Positions 1-9,617 of a stretch of DNA of 64,000 nt are shown piece after piece. Within the stretch, counting starts at the first letter, position 1. The number at the start of each line of letters is the position of its first letter. The position numbers and the translations under genes are program-made. This DNA is from Pontibacter kalidii (GTDB taxonomy: Bacteria > Bacteroidota > Bacteroidia > Cytophagales > Hymenobacteraceae): positions 4,416,501-4,480,500 of the forward strand of contig NZ_CP111079.1 in NCBI RefSeq assembly GCF_026278245.1. Reading direction: 5' to 3'. The notes below the pieces were generated by a model. That model saw nothing but the letters and a program-made list of their open reading frames with translations, was not told where the DNA came from and did not search any database.

Positions 1-15
1 GAATAACTGGTTTTC

Positions 16-1296
16 TTAGGATTGGCCTTCCAGGCAATCGTGTAAAATCTCAGAGAAGCGGTATACTTCCTCAAAGCTGTTGTAGAGTGGGGTAGGGGCC
101 ACGCGGATTACGTTTGGCTCGCGATAATCCACTATGATACCGGCCTCCATCAACTTGTCGAACAACAGGCGGGAGTTCTTTTTTACGAGCAGCGATATCT
201 GGCAGCCCCGGGCCTGCGGGTCGCGCGGTGTGATCATCTCCAGCACCTCCTGGCCCACATGCACATCGTTGATCAGGTACTCCAGGTAACCGGTCAGCTT
301 TTCGCTTTTAGCGCGCAGGGCCTCCATGCCGCCAGCCTCATCCACCAGCGCCAGCGCGGCGCGGTGCACCGCCATCGGCAGGATCTGCGCGTTGCTCAGC
401 TGCCAGCCCGCTGCGCCGGGCATTGGCTTGAAGCCTTTCTGCATTCTAAAGCGCTCCTGCGCATCGTGGCCCCACCAGCCGGCAAACCGTGGAATGCCTG
501 GATCGTTGCCATGGCGCTCGTGCACATATACGCCGGAGGTACCGCCCGGGCCTGAGTTGAGATATTTGTAAGTGCACCACACGGCAAAGTCCACGTCCCA
601 GTTGTGCAGGTGCAGCGGCACGTTGCCGGCGGCATGCGCCAGGTCGAAACCTACGAATGCGCCCACCTCATGGCCCGCTTGGGTGATGGCAGCCATGTCG
701 AACACCTGCCCAGTGTAGTAGTTAATGCCGCCCATCATCACCAGCGCCAGCTCCTCGCCGTGTTGCTTTATACTTGCCAGGATGTCCTCGGTGCGCAGGG
801 TGTGCTCGCCTTCTCTCGGGAAAAGCTCCACAATGGCCTCTCCCGGAGTATAGCCATGGAACTTCACCTGCGTCTCCAGCGCATACTGGTCCGAGGGGAA
901 AGCGCCGCCCTCCGTGATGATCTTGAACCGCTTGCCCTCCGGGCGGTAAAACGACACCAGCATCAGGTGCAGGTTAACAGTCAGCTGGTTCATCACCACC
1001 ACCTCGCTCTCTTTGGCGCCCACCACACGGGCAGTTGCCGGAGCCAACAGCTCGTGGTAGTTAAACCAAGGCTCCTCACCTTTAAAGTGCCCCTCCACAG
1101 CCAGGTTGGCCCACTTATACATTTCGTTGTCGATGTACATCTGCGCCGATTTGGGCTGCAGCCCCAGCGAGTTGCCGCAGAAGTAGATGGCGTCCTGTTT
1201 GTTTACCTGCGGAAAATAGAAGCGGTCCCGGAAGTGGAATAAGGGATCCTGGCGGTCTTGCTCCTGTGCAAAGGCAAGCGTATTTTGATAGTTCAT
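16..1296 (-). CDS. kynU: Kynureninase
   Basis: PLP-dependent enzyme of 426 residues that cleaves kynurenine to anthranilate and alanine (also 3-hydroxykynurenine) in the tryptophan degradation pathway, in the cytoplasm. It is a fold-type I aminotransferase-like protein. The Schiff-base lysine is K244 in the WCTYKYLNSGPGG block, and D218 in GFDLAHAAGN is the expected PLP-ring aspartate. Length matches the family (about 420 residues), and the ATG start gives the usual N-terminus. It stands alone with no other kynurenine-pathway gene beside it. A possible -7 box lies at 1427-1434. The identification is firm. Confidence 0.97.
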   Translation of the reverse strand: MNYQNTLAFAQEQDRQDPLFHFRDRFYFPQVNKQDAIYFCGNSLGLQPKSAQMYIDNEMYKWANLAVEGHFKGEEPWFNYHELLAPATARVVGAKESEVVVMNQLTVNLHLMLVSFYRPEGKRFKIITEGGAFPSDQYALETQVKFHGYTPGEAIVELFPREGEHTLRTEDILASIKQHGEELALVMMGGINYYTGQVFDMAAITQAGHEVGAFVGFDLAHAAGNVPLHLHNWDVDFAVWCTYKYLNSGPGGTSGVYVHERHGNDPGIPRFAGWWGHDAQERFRMQKGFKPMPGAAGWQLSNAQILPMAVHRAALALVDEAGGMEALRAKSEKLTGYLEYLINDVHVGQEVLEMITPRDPQARGCQISLLVKKNSRLLFDKLMEAGIIVDYREPNVIRVAPTPLYNSFEEVYRFSEILHDCLEGQS

Positions 1297-1426
1297 GGTG
1301 TGCGGTTTATACTGGAGGCTAACGGAGCAGCCTGGTTTATACTTTGTTTTCAGCGTAAGTTACGCATTTGGGGAGGAAAATGCGCAGGGTATAAAGTGAG
1401 AGAGAGCTTTGGTGCACCGGCTTTAG

Positions 1427-1434
1427 CAAATGTA
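1427..1434 (-). promoter_or_regulatory. Possible -7 box for kynU
   Basis: Read on the minus strand this is TACATTTG, matching the Bacteroidota TAnnTTTG -7 element. It would leave a leader of about 125 bases before kynU. I see no clear -33 TTG, so this is tentative. Confidence 0.35.
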
Positions 1435-1485
1435 CAGCCGGCCTCTTTTTAAATGTTTGCCGCTGCTAAGGGTTGAACCGAAAAG

Positions 1486-2064
1486 CTATTTTTTACTCAC
1501 ACAGTATCCTACAGACAGCTGAAACACCTGATTCTTGGCCCCAATGATATCCACCAGCCCTATATGGTGGCGCAGGCTGAAAGTGGCTTTGCTTTCATTG
1601 CCAAATGAGAGCCCATAGACCAGGCAGTAATCTTTGCCTTCCATTTGTGGGCGGGAATCAATGGCTTCGTACTCGTAACGCTGGTCCAGCAGCAAACCAG
1701 CGTAGGCGCCCCCTTGCAGGCTTACATTCGGTGCAACAAAAACTTTTGCCGTAACAGGCACATTAAGGTAATGCAGCAGCAGGTGTCCACGCTCCAGCTC
1801 CGCGCCTTGGAACGAATACTGCGCTTCTACCTGGACTCCCACCTTGTCGCTCTGCATGGTCAGATAGTAGATGCCGGCATGGCCGCCTAACTGTGCACCC
1901 TGCCAAGGACCATCTTTCAAGGCGATGGTAGTAAGGCTAGGGCCAATTTTAACGCTGGTAAAGCTCTGGTTGGGAGATGGTGCCTGAGGCGCATTCTCCT
2001 GTGCAGTGGCAGGGTAGCAAAGTATAAGCATGAGGGCTGCGATAAGGGAGTAGCGTTTGTTCAT
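1486..2064 (-). CDS. PorT-like outer-membrane beta-barrel protein
   Basis: A 192-residue protein starting with a signal peptide (hydrophobic stretch about residues 7-20, cleavage after ATA-Q). Alternating hydrophobic strands follow and the protein ends VGYCVSKK. This is the pattern of small porin-family barrels (PorT/OmpX-like) annotated throughout Bacteroidota. The function cannot be told from sequence. It is a single gene between kynU and asnS on the same strand. Membership of a beta-barrel family is likely; the specific family is inference. Confidence 0.7.
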   Translation of the reverse strand: MNKRYSLIAALMLILCYPATAQENAPQAPSPNQSFTSVKIGPSLTTIALKDGPWQGAQLGGHAGIYYLTMQSDKVGVQVEAQYSFQGAELERGHLLLHYLNVPVTAKVFVAPNVSLQGGAYAGLLLDQRYEYEAIDSRPQMEGKDYCLVYGLSFGNESKATFSLRHHIGLVDIIGAKNQVFQLSVGYCVSKK

Positions 2065-2127
2065 ATTTTTTGTTTTCAGCTAAGTAAAAGCAGAGGTACG
2101 TAAACATCAGATGACTGTTTTTCCAAC

Positions 2128-2157
2128 AAAAAAGCCCGGCTAAAGTATAGCCGGGCT
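2128..2157 (-). terminator. Terminator of asnS
   Basis: Perfect 10-bp stem (AGCCCGGCTA at 2133-2142 with TAGCCGGGCT at 2148-2157), followed on the minus strand by a six-T run. The 5-base loop is part of an AAGTATA word, the over-represented motif of this window. Confidence 0.9.
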
Positions 2158-2178
2158 CTCCTGTAAGTATAAACTCGC

Positions 2179-3618
2179 TTAGAACTCTGCGTTCTGCGGC
2201 GTGCGTGGGAAAGGGATCACATCGCGGATGTTGCCCATGCCGGTAACAAACTGCACCATGCGCTCAAAGCCGAGGCCAAAGCCTGCGTGCGGGCAGCCCC
2301 CGAAGCGGCGGGTATCCAGGTACCACCACAGGTCCTCCTCGTGTATACCCACGCCTTTCATACGCTCCACCAGGATGTCGATGCGCTCCTCACGCTGCGA
2401 ACCGCCCACGATCTCGCCGATGCCCGGGGCCAGGATGTCCATGGCCGCCACGGTCTTGCCGTCGTCGTTCAGGCGCATGTAGAAAGCCTTGATATCTTTC
2501 GGATAATCCGTCACGATCACCGGTTTCTTGAAGTGCTTCTCCACCAGATAGCGCTCGTGCTCGCTCTGCAGGTCCACGCCCCAGTTCACCTCGTACTGGA
2601 ATTTCTTCTTCTTGTAGTGGTTCGAGTTGACCAGAATGTCGATGGCCTCGGTATAGGTGACGCGCTCAAAATCGTTGTTCACCACAAACTCCAGCTTCTC
2701 CAGCAAAGTCATCTCCTGGCGCTCGTGCTGCGGCTTGCTTTTGTCTTCCTCTGCCAGGCGCTGGCCCAGGAACTCGATGTCCTCGCGGTTGTGCTCCAGG
2801 GCGTAGCGGATGATGTACTTGATAAACTCCTCGGCCAGGTCGGCGTTCATTTTCAGGTCGTAGAAAGCCATCTCCGGCTCGATCATCCAGAACTCGGCCA
2901 GGTGACGCGTGGTGTTGGAGTTCTCGGCGCGGAAAGTTGGTCCGAAGGTATAAATATCGCTGAAGGCCATAGCCGCCAGTTCACCTTCCAACTGCCCGGA
3001 TACCGTCAGGTTGGTAGCTTTGCCGAAGAAATCTTCCTCATAGTTTACCTGTCCATTTTCGGTAAGCGGTGGGTTGACCGGGTCCAGCGTGGTCACGCGG
3101 AACATCTCGCCGGCGCCCTCTGCATCCGAAGCCGTGATAATAGGCGTGTGCATGTACACGAAGCCCTTCTCGTTAAAGAACCTGTGCACGGCAAAAGCCA
3201 GGGAGTTGCGCACGCGGAACACAGCCCCGAACGTGTTGGTGCGGAAGCGCAGGTGGGCGATCTCGCGCAAAAATTCCAGCGAGTGCGCCTTCTTCTGCAG
3301 CGGGTAGGTTTCCGGATCGGCTTTGCCCACTACTTCTATACTGGTAGCCTGCACTTCAAAGGCCTGGCCTTTGCCCTGCGATGCAACCAACTCGCCCACC
3401 ACAGAAATAGCAGCACCGGTGGTCACGTCCTTCAGCGCCTCTTCGCTGAATCTCTCAGCGTCGGCTACTACCTGTAAATTATTTATCGTGGAGCCGTCGT
3501 TCACGGCGATAAAGCTCAGATACTTGTTCCCGCGCTTCGTGCGCACCCAGCCTTTCAGCAATACCTCTTTGCCTACCTCGGCACCCTTTAGCAGATCTTT
3601 AACTTTTGTGCGTTGCAT
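2179..3618 (-). CDS. asnS: Asparaginyl-tRNA synthetase
   Basis: Class IIb aminoacyl-tRNA synthetase of 479 residues that charges tRNA-Asn. The N-terminal OB-fold anticodon-binding domain includes [17 protein letters not shown] (about residues 20-36). The catalytic core carries motif 2 ([15 protein letters not shown]) and motif 3 ([12 protein letters not shown]) near the C-terminus. Length and ending ([12 protein letters not shown]) are normal for AsnRS rather than AspRS. It is a single gene with its own terminator at 2128-2157. The divergent neighbour is rpoN. Confidence 0.98.
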   Translation of the reverse strand: MQRTKVKDLLKGAEVGKEVLLKGWVRTKRGNKYLSFIAVNDGSTINNLQVVADAERFSEEALKDVTTGAAISVVGELVASQGKGQAFEVQATSIEVVGKADPETYPLQKKAHSLEFLREIAHLRFRTNTFGAVFRVRNSLAFAVHRFFNEKGFVYMHTPIITASDAEGAGEMFRVTTLDPVNPPLTENGQVNYEEDFFGKATNLTVSGQLEGELAAMAFSDIYTFGPTFRAENSNTTRHLAEFWMIEPEMAFYDLKMNADLAEEFIKYIIRYALEHNREDIEFLGQRLAEEDKSKPQHERQEMTLLEKLEFVVNNDFERVTYTEAIDILVNSNHYKKKKFQYEVNWGVDLQSEHERYLVEKHFKKPVIVTDYPKDIKAFYMRLNDDGKTVAAMDILAPGIGEIVGGSQREERIDILVERMKGVGIHEEDLWWYLDTRRFGGCPHAGFGLGFERMVQFVTGMGNIRDVIPFPRTPQNAEF

Positions 3619-3958
3619 GTGTATGGTTGTTAATACCCTGAAGGTACAGTTAATCCCTTAAAAATATAAACTTAAAATGATGCGGCCTCCCCCTCCCTTA
3701 GTTCTTCTGCCTCCGGAGGGCTGCCTATACTTTAACGCAAGGCCTTAGCGTTATCCGGATATGACGGCCGCGGCCACAAACTTTGCGCCAGACAGCTGTC
3801 GCGGCCACACCCGTAGAAGCATTGCGCTTAGGCCTTGTTACCTGGGTTTACTCTAAAATCCCCCAAAGTAACGATATTTTAACCTTTTTTGTAAATGCGA
3901 GTAAAATTAACCTAAATTTGAAAGTGCGCAGAAGGGCGCGGATTTTTCTTAAAAAACT
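3619..3958. other. Spacer between asnS and rpoN
   Basis: A 340-base divergent spacer. The rpoN promoter is at 3889-3920. Apart from one TATACTT word (about 3726) I see no further gene or structure; short reading frames here have no family features. Confidence 0.6.
3889..3920 (+). promoter_or_regulatory. rpoN promoter (-33/-7)
   Basis: TTG at 3889-3891 (end of a T-run), 21 bases, then TAAATTTG at 3913-3920: the best -33/-7 match in the window to the Bacteroidota housekeeping promoter. It predicts transcription starting near 3926 and a leader of about 33 bases. Confidence 0.7.
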
Positions 3959-5398
3959 ATGCAGCGACTCGATTTAAGACAACTTTTATCCCAGAAGCTA
4001 TCGCCGCAGCAGATACAATTTATCAAGCTGCTGCAGATACCTACTGCTGAGTTGGAGATGCGCATTAAAGAGGAGCTGGAGATAAACCCCGCCCTGGAGG
4101 AAGGCCGCGAGGAGACCGCCGATGAGTACAGCGACTCCTCGGACGAGTATGAGGAGGATTACGGCAAGGACGATGACATCGACCTGAACGACTACCTGAA
4201 CGACGACGAGATCAGCGGCTATAAGATGCAGGGCGACCGTGGCGGTGACGAGGAGGACAAGGAAATGCCCATCGCGATGACCTCCACGCTGACCGACTCG
4301 CTGCTGGATCAGCTGGGCTTCCTGAGCCTGGACGACAAGCAGTATAACATCGGCATGCAGCTCATTGGCAGCATCGACAGCGACGGCTACATTCGCCGCG
4401 ACCTGCGCTCTATTGCCAACGACCTGGCTTTTTCCCAGAACATTGAAACCACCGAGGAGGAGATAGAGCAAGTACTGCACCTGATCCAGACCTTCGACCC
4501 GGCTGGTATTGCCGCCCGCGACCTGCCCGAGTGCCTGCTGCTGCAGTTGGAGCGCCGCGAACAGGATGCCACCATCATGCTGGCCGAGCGCATCATCCGC
4601 CAGGCCTTTGACGAATTCACCAAAAAGCACTACCAGAAGATACAGAGCAAGTTTAACGTGTCGGAGGAGGAGTTGAAAAAGGCCATTGACGTGATTACCA
4701 GGCTGAACCCGAAGCCGGGCGGCGCCGGCACCGGTATGACGCGCGTGCAGTATATCATCCCCGACTTTATACTTGCCAACAACAACGGCCAGCTGGAGCT
4801 CTCGCTCAACTCCCGCAATGCCCCGGACCTGCGCATCAGCCGCTCCTACGCCGACATGTTCGATGCCTATGACAAGTCGGACAAGAAGGATAAGAAGCTG
4901 AAGGAGACGGTAACGTTTGTGAAGCAGAAGCTGGATGCGGCCAAGTGGTTTATCGATGCCATCCGCCAACGCCAGAACACGCTGCTGCGCACCATGGAGG
5001 CCATCATCAAGTACCAGCACGGCTTCTTTCTGGAGGGCGACGAGAGCGAGCTGCGCCCGATGATCCTCAAGGATATTGCCGAGGAGATCGGCATGGACAT
5101 CAGTACCGTGAGCCGTGTGGCCAACAGCAAGGCCGTGCAGACCGAGTTCGGTATCTATCCGCTCAAATATTTCTTCTCAGAGGGCATTGCCACCGACTCC
5201 GGCGAGGACGCCAGCAGCCGCGAGGTGAAGCATATCCTTAAGGAGATCATCGAGGGCGAAAACAAGCGCAAGCCACTCTCCGACGAGAAAATAGAGAAGC
5301 TCCTGAACGAGAAAGGCTACAACATTGCCCGCCGCACCGTGGCCAAGTATAGGGAGCAACTGAACATTCCGGTGGCCCGCTTACGTAAAGAGCTTTGA
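3959..5398 (+). CDS. rpoN: RNA polymerase sigma-54 factor
   Basis: Alternative sigma factor of 479 residues that recognises -24/-12 promoters and needs AAA+ activators. The glutamine- and leucine-rich region I spans about residues 3-48 (LSPQQIQFIKLLQIPTAELE). An unusually acidic linker (region II) runs to about residue 95. The core-binding domain follows, then an HTH (about 375-400) and the RpoN box ARRTVAKYRE near residue 460. Full length, ATG start, transcribed from a good promoter at 3889-3920. The PAP2-like gene follows after about 100 bases. Confidence 0.97.
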   Translation: MQRLDLRQLLSQKLSPQQIQFIKLLQIPTAELEMRIKEELEINPALEEGREETADEYSDSSDEYEEDYGKDDDIDLNDYLNDDEISGYKMQGDRGGDEEDKEMPIAMTSTLTDSLLDQLGFLSLDDKQYNIGMQLIGSIDSDGYIRRDLRSIANDLAFSQNIETTEEEIEQVLHLIQTFDPAGIAARDLPECLLLQLERREQDATIMLAERIIRQAFDEFTKKHYQKIQSKFNVSEEELKKAIDVITRLNPKPGGAGTGMTRVQYIIPDFILANNNGQLELSLNSRNAPDLRISRSYADMFDAYDKSDKKDKKLKETVTFVKQKLDAAKWFIDAIRQRQNTLLRTMEAIIKYQHGFFLEGDESELRPMILKDIAEEIGMDISTVSRVANSKAVQTEFGIYPLKYFFSEGIATDSGEDASSREVKHILKEIIEGENKRKPLSDEKIEKLLNEKGYNIARRTVAKYREQLNIPVARLRKEL

Positions 5399-5454
5399 TT
5401 AATTGCTGATTGTTAAATTGTTGATATGCGTAATACGGTCAGGTTGAAGCTTAT

Positions 5455-5494
5455 CACTCTCCAACTCCTAAACTCTTTAACTCTCTAACTTCTC
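5455..5494 (+). repeat. Pyrimidine-rich ACTC/TAAC leader repeat
   Basis: A degenerate run of units like AACTCCTAAACTCTTTAACTC directly before the GTG start at 5496. A very similar run precedes ispD (18708-18757), and a looser one precedes nuoC (58729-58757). Role unknown. Confidence 0.5.
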
Positions 5495-5495
5495 C

Positions 5496-6116
5496 GTGAA
5501 TCGTTCGCTCGCGAAAACCTTGTCGGTAGTGCTTCACCCGCTGCTGCTGCCCACGTACCTTTTCGCTGTCATACTTTATTACATGCCCTCGTCTACGCTC
5601 ACCCTGCCCATGCGCGTGCGCTGGATCGTGCTGGCCATGATTTTCTTCACCACCTTTATCATACCCACGGCAGCGGCCTTTTTCATGGTGCGCCTCGGCT
5701 ACCTCGACTCCATGGAGATGGACAAGCGGGAGCAGCGTGGCTTTCCGCTGCTGTTCACGGGTATTTGCTACGCTGCCACCTCCTTCCTTTTTTACCGCGA
5801 GCCGGTTTATGACGCTATATTCTACTTTGTGATGGGGGTTATCGCGGCGGCCATATTCCTGGCTTTTGCCATTTCGCAGTTCTGGAAGATAAGTGCGCAT
5901 GGTATAGGGGCGGGCGGTACCCTGGGCTTGCTGGTGGTGCTGCACAAACTGGCGCCCGGGGCCCTGCTCATCTACCCGATCATAGTGGCTGTTTTCCTGT
6001 CCGGAGCGGTTATGTCGGCGCGGCTGGCCCTGCAGGCGCACACCCCGGAGGAAGTATACGCCGGCTTCGGCTGCGGCTTTCTGCTGGCGCTGGGAGCCTC
6101 ACTGGCACTGTATTAA
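5496..6116 (+). CDS. PAP2-like integral membrane protein
   Basis: A 206-residue polytopic membrane protein with about six hydrophobic segments. The C-terminal half keeps outlines of the PAP2 phosphatase motifs: SAHGIGAGG resembles motif 2 (SGH) and ARLALQAHTPEEVYAGFGCG resembles motif 3 (SRxxxxxHxxxDxxxG), with Glu in place of the usual Asp. Such proteins occur in many Bacteroidota as phosphatase PAP2-family or hypothetical proteins. Substrate unknown; the altered residues make catalysis uncertain. The start is GTG; no ATG fits the conserved N-terminus (NRSLAKTLSVVLHPLLLPTYLF split over the first 25 residues). Confidence 0.65.
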   Translation: MNRSLAKTLSVVLHPLLLPTYLFAVILYYMPSSTLTLPMRVRWIVLAMIFFTTFIIPTAAAFFMVRLGYLDSMEMDKREQRGFPLLFTGICYAATSFLFYREPVYDAIFYFVMGVIAAAIFLAFAISQFWKISAHGIGAGGTLGLLVVLHKLAPGALLIYPIIVAVFLSGAVMSARLALQAHTPEEVYAGFGCGFLLALGASLALY

Positions 6117-6873
6117 GGATGGCCGTTTCGTCCGCTTGGCTTTACTGGCGCTGATGAAGTACAATTTTATAGTTTCTGTTCATGCCGGCAGAAGTATAAG
6201 CCCACCCCTAGCCCCTCCGAGGAGGGGAATTTCACCTCACCCCAACTCTCTCCTAAGAACAGGAGAGGGAGTTTATACTTGCTCCTTTCCCTGTCGTCTT
6301 GAGTACTCTTGAGGCGGGAGCCGAAGAGAGCCAGCGTAGCTGTGAGAGATCTATCTGGAATTTCGAACGAAAGACTGTGTGACTAAGGACAAAAGAGACA
6401 AAGTATAAAATCACTTCCACTTATACTTGCTCCGTCACTAAAGCAGCAGCTATCGTACTTGTTCCCAGTCTTTCCGTGGGGGTAGGGGCCCTCGAGAAAG
6501 AGCGCCTTGTGAGATTCCGGTGCCCTGCAAGGGCATTTCGACCGAAGGGTAGCGAAGGAAGGGAACACAGCGCGATGCGGGAAGACGAGCCCTCCCGGGC
6601 TGGAGGGAGCCAAAGTCGGAAATGAAACAACAAAGGTTGTAAGGCTATGGATGAACGGCAGCTAGCAGGTATAGCTTGCCTCAAGTTGAAGGAAGCACGG
6701 CTAGAGAAGTATAGCCAAAGTATAAAAGGACACGAGCTACAAGCTCGCGCCAGCGGAAGTATAAATCAGCAAGTATAGCTTACGTAGATGCAGAAGTGCG
6801 AAGGGAATACGGCAGCTTGCAGGTCAGGCGGGATTTCCTAACTTTATAATAATCAAAACTAACCCCAACACAC
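6117..6873. repeat. Mosaic intergenic repeat block 1
   Basis: A 757-base spacer made of modules found elsewhere in the window. They are CCCCTCCGAGGAGGGG-type palindromes (about 6205-6275), an inverted GAGAGATCTATC module (about 6290-6365), and a forward copy of the roughly 200-bp core module (6464-6678). The core runs from CCCAGTC to GCAGCTAGCAGGTATAGCTTG-like sequence. Eight AAGTATA/TATACTT words lie between 6181 and 6790. No credible gene. Confidence 0.75.
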
Positions 6874-7656
6874 ATGAACTACGAATGCCTTTTATATGAG
6901 GTGCAGGAGGGAATGGCCACCATCACCCTGAACCGACCGGATGTTTTCAATGCCTTTAACGACCAGCAGAGCTACGACCTGCAGGACGCCCTGAAGCAGG
7001 TGGCCCGCGACGAGCAGGTGCGCGTGGTGGTGCTGACGGGCGCCGGAAAAGCCTTCTGCTCCGGCCAGGACCTGAAAGCCATCGCCAGTGCCAGCAAGCG
7101 CGACCTGTCGGAGTCGCTGGAGAAGCGGTATAACCCCATTATCCGCGCCATGCGCAACCTGCCCAAGCCCATCATCTGCAAACTGAACGGCGTGGCCGCC
7201 GGTGCCGGCTGCTCCCTGGCCCTGGCCTGCGACTTGGTGGTGGCAAGCACGGCCGCAAGTATGATCGAGGTATTTGTAAACGTAGGGCTGGTACTGGACT
7301 CCGGCTCGTCGTTTTTCCTGCCCCGGGTAGTGGGCTCGCTGAAAGCGTTTGAGCTGAGCACGCTCGGTTCTAAGGTATCGGCTGAGGAGGCGCTGCAACT
7401 GGGCATGGTGAACAAGGTGGTGGCCCCGGAGGAGTTGGATGCCGCCGTGGCCGAGCTGGCTGCCCGTTATGCCGCCGGCCCAACCAAAGCCATTGGCCTG
7501 ATGAAGAAAATGCTCAACAAGTCCTTCAGTTCCTCGCTGGATGAAATGCTGGATTACGAGGCCTACTGCCAGAAAGTAGCCGGTAACTCCGAGGATTACA
7601 AAGAGGGCGTCACCGCCTTTAACGAGAAGCGAAAACCGCAGTTCAAGGGGGCATAA
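6874..7656 (+). CDS. Enoyl-CoA hydratase/isomerase, PaaG-like
   Basis: Crotonase-fold enzyme of 260 residues. The oxyanion-hole segments are GKAFCSGQDLKAI (about 58-70) and GVAAGAGCSLALACD (106-120). The sequence GLVLDSGSSFFLPR (138-151), with Asp142, matches the catalytic-aspartate loop of PaaG (2-(1,2-epoxy-1,2-dihydrophenyl)acetyl-CoA isomerase) better than the Glu/Glu pair of ordinary hydratases. The last step of phenylacetate ring opening is therefore the likely role. No other paa gene is adjacent, so a general enoyl-CoA isomerase role remains possible. Confidence 0.85.
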   Translation: MNYECLLYEVQEGMATITLNRPDVFNAFNDQQSYDLQDALKQVARDEQVRVVVLTGAGKAFCSGQDLKAIASASKRDLSESLEKRYNPIIRAMRNLPKPIICKLNGVAAGAGCSLALACDLVVASTAASMIEVFVNVGLVLDSGSSFFLPRVVGSLKAFELSTLGSKVSAEEALQLGMVNKVVAPEELDAAVAELAARYAAGPTKAIGLMKKMLNKSFSSSLDEMLDYEAYCQKVAGNSEDYKEGVTAFNEKRKPQFKGA

Positions 7657-7752
7657 GTATAATCAGACAGGTGTCGCGCAGGCCAAAGATGATTGCCTAC
7701 CGCCTTCAAGGTTGCAAAAAACACCGCATAAAGTATAAAACCATACTTCAGC

Positions 7753-7785
7753 AGAGCCGGGCCATGGGTCCGGCTCTTTCTGTTT
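7753..7785 (+). terminator. Terminator after PaaG-like gene
   Basis: AGAGCCGG (7753-7760) pairs with CCGGCTCT (7770-7777) around a GC-rich loop, followed by a T-rich tail. Confidence 0.75.
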
Positions 7786-7882
7786 CCACCTCCATAATTT
7801 ATACTTTGCCATACTTTGTGTAGCCCTGCGGCATCCCCATACGTATACAATATTTATAATTATTTTTATCTGTTTTTAAACT

Positions 7883-7890
7883 TAAATTTG
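7883..7890 (+). promoter_or_regulatory. -7 box TAAATTTG, nearly leaderless gene
   Basis: Exact TAnnTTTG element ending 7 bases before the ATG at 7897. The transcript should start at or next to the start codon. No convincing -33 TTG. Confidence 0.5.
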
Positions 7891-7896
7891 ATACTT

Positions 7897-8622
7897 ATGT
7901 TCCGCAAGGCTCTCCTTCCATGGCTGTGTTGCCTGCTGCTGTTACTGGCAGTGCCGTCTCAGGCCCAGACTGACTGCAGTGACTACCAGCTGCTGCGCGA
8001 AAACGCAACGTATGAGTTGCTGAGCTACAACCACAAAGACAAGGAAACCGGCCGCATGACCTACAACGTAACGGATTTAAACCGTTCCGGCGATAAGCTG
8101 GAGGCCACCATCCACAGCCAGGTGTATGACGAGAAGGGGGAGCTTGCCACAGAAGGGGACTTTAAAATCGGGTGTGAGAACGGGAGCATCTGGATGGACA
8201 TGAACCCCCTGATGAACCGGCAGAGCCCTATGCAGGGCCAGGGGAATAGCATGGAGATGAGCATGGAGGGGGACAAGATGCTGTATCCGAGCAACCTGCA
8301 GGCGGGGCAGAAGCTGGAGGACGGCACCATGACCCTGCAGATGAAGGACGCAGGCAACGGCCAGAGCATGATGACCATGGTGATGAAAGTGACCGACCGC
8401 ACCGTGGAAGGCAAAGAAAGTATAACGGTGCCTGCGGGCACCTACGACAGCTACAAGATCAGGTACAACACCCAGATGGAGAACCGCGCCATGGGTATGA
8501 AGATGCCTGGTATGCGCATCGAAACGGTGGAGTACTACGTGCCGGGAATCGGGATGGTGCGCTCCGAAACTTACCGCAACGGCAAGCTGCAGTCGTATAC
8601 GGTGCTCAGTAAAATAGAATAA
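7897..8622 (+). CDS. Secreted TapB/DUF3108-like protein
   Basis: A 241-residue protein with a clear signal peptide (FRKALLPWLCCLLLLLAVP, cleavage after SQAQ). The mature part is rich in Met and beta-strands, with the block VPAGTYDSYKI followed by VEYYVPGIGMVRSE. These match the TapB-family/DUF3108-like pattern of Bacteroidota periplasmic or surface proteins. The ATG at 7897 is preferred over upstream in-frame starts because it begins the signal peptide directly and lies just behind a -7 box. Function unknown; a structural role in the envelope is inference. Confidence 0.75.
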   Translation: MFRKALLPWLCCLLLLLAVPSQAQTDCSDYQLLRENATYELLSYNHKDKETGRMTYNVTDLNRSGDKLEATIHSQVYDEKGELATEGDFKIGCENGSIWMDMNPLMNRQSPMQGQGNSMEMSMEGDKMLYPSNLQAGQKLEDGTMTLQMKDAGNGQSMMTMVMKVTDRTVEGKESITVPAGTYDSYKIRYNTQMENRAMGMKMPGMRIETVEYYVPGIGMVRSETYRNGKLQSYTVLSKIE

Positions 8623-8650
8623 CCAAGCTTAGTCCGTCTGTTCATAGCTA

Positions 8651-8684
8651 AGCGCCGGCCCCTGTTCAGGAGCCGGCGCTTTTG
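8651..8684 (+). terminator. Terminator
   Basis: AGCGCCGGC (8651-8659) pairs with GCCGGCGCT (8672-8680), followed by TTTT. It lies between the convergent genes ending at 8622 (+) and 8698 (-). Confidence 0.85.
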
Positions 8685-8697
8685 CTTCTGCCAGGCC

Positions 8698-9387
8698 TTA
8701 AAAGGAGTAGCCCACCGAAACGTTCAGCTGCGGCGAGGGCGTTATAAAAATGGCGGAGTTCTGCTCGGCTACCAGCGCATGCCCGATAATGTTCTCCGTC
8801 AGCAGCTCATCAGCGCCCTTGGCCAGCGCATACTTCAGGCGGGCGCCCAGTGCCGCAGAAACCTCCACAGTAAGTTTCTCGCCGATGAGGAACTGCCCGC
8901 CCAACTGGTAATTCAGCTCGAGCATGTTCTGGTACAGGCGGCCCACGTAACGGCCGTACGTATTGTCCGAGTACTCGAAGGGGCTGTTGAAGGCGCCTTC
9001 CTCAAAGGCCATAAACCGGTAGCCGAAAAGTGGACCATGGAAAAAGCCCAGCGGCACGCCGTCATGCTTTTTAGAGGTATAGTAGCGCTGGCTCATACGC
9101 ACGTGCACGCCGCCCACCTTTACATCGTCAGGTAGAAAGTCATCGCTTTTCAGGTAGCCGCGGTACACATAGCTCAGGCCAAACTCGTTCGAGATCCGTT
9201 CGGTGCGCATCTTCTCGTAAGAGAGGTATACCTCCCCGATCTGGAGCGGGTGCAGCTTCAGGATGCGGTCACGGGCAGGGTTTATCAGGCCTACCTCAGT
9301 TGTATCCTGGGCAAGGGTGTGGCGCAGTGGCAGCATTGTTAGCAGCACCAGCCAAAGGGTTGCGAAAACATACTTGCTGTTTCTCAT
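8698..9387 (-). CDS. Secreted outer-membrane barrel-like protein (DUF3575-like)
   Basis: A 229-residue protein with a signal peptide (hydrophobic about 8-22, ending TLAQ). Alternating aromatic and hydrophobic strands follow, with a C-terminal LNVSVGYSF typical of outer-membrane beta-strands ending in Phe. It resembles the DUF3575-type proteins of Bacteroidota; the assignment is by pattern, not by diagnostic motif. Single gene, convergent with the TapB-like gene. Confidence 0.6.
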   Translation of the reverse strand: MRNSKYVFATLWLVLLTMLPLRHTLAQDTTEVGLINPARDRILKLHPLQIGEVYLSYEKMRTERISNEFGLSYVYRGYLKSDDFLPDDVKVGGVHVRMSQRYYTSKKHDGVPLGFFHGPLFGYRFMAFEEGAFNSPFEYSDNTYGRYVGRLYQNMLELNYQLGGQFLIGEKLTVEVSAALGARLKYALAKGADELLTENIIGHALVAEQNSAIFITPSPQLNVSVGYSF

Positions 9388-9617
9388 GTCATACGTGTTT
9401 TGGGTAAGCTTTAGGTGTGGGCAAGAGGGGCGTTTTTTTGTGCTTTACAGCACTTTGTAAAGTAATGTTTCATATTAGCAAAGTCTTGTGTTAACGTCCG
9501 GCAAATACAGCAAAATGTACCCTGCAGGTGAATAGGTGTCGCTTCTGATAACTCCGTTGAGTTCGCGGCGTATACAAATTCTGGTAAAAAACTACACTAA
9601 ACTTAAGATACAGAACT

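Noticed and set aside
2287..3477. A 396-codon frame opposite asnS (likewise 604-1242 opposite kynU and 3998-5020 opposite rpoN)
   Set aside because: Antisense shadows of well-identified genes caused by GC-rich codon bias; the Leu/Val/His-rich products are typical artefacts.
3783..3977. Short plus-strand frame overlapping the rpoN start
   Set aside because: It runs over the rpoN promoter and start, with no signal or family features.
6383..6684. Two overlapping minus-strand frames in repeat block 1
   Set aside because: They lie in a mosaic repeat, have no conserved counterpart in the other module copies and no protein-like features.
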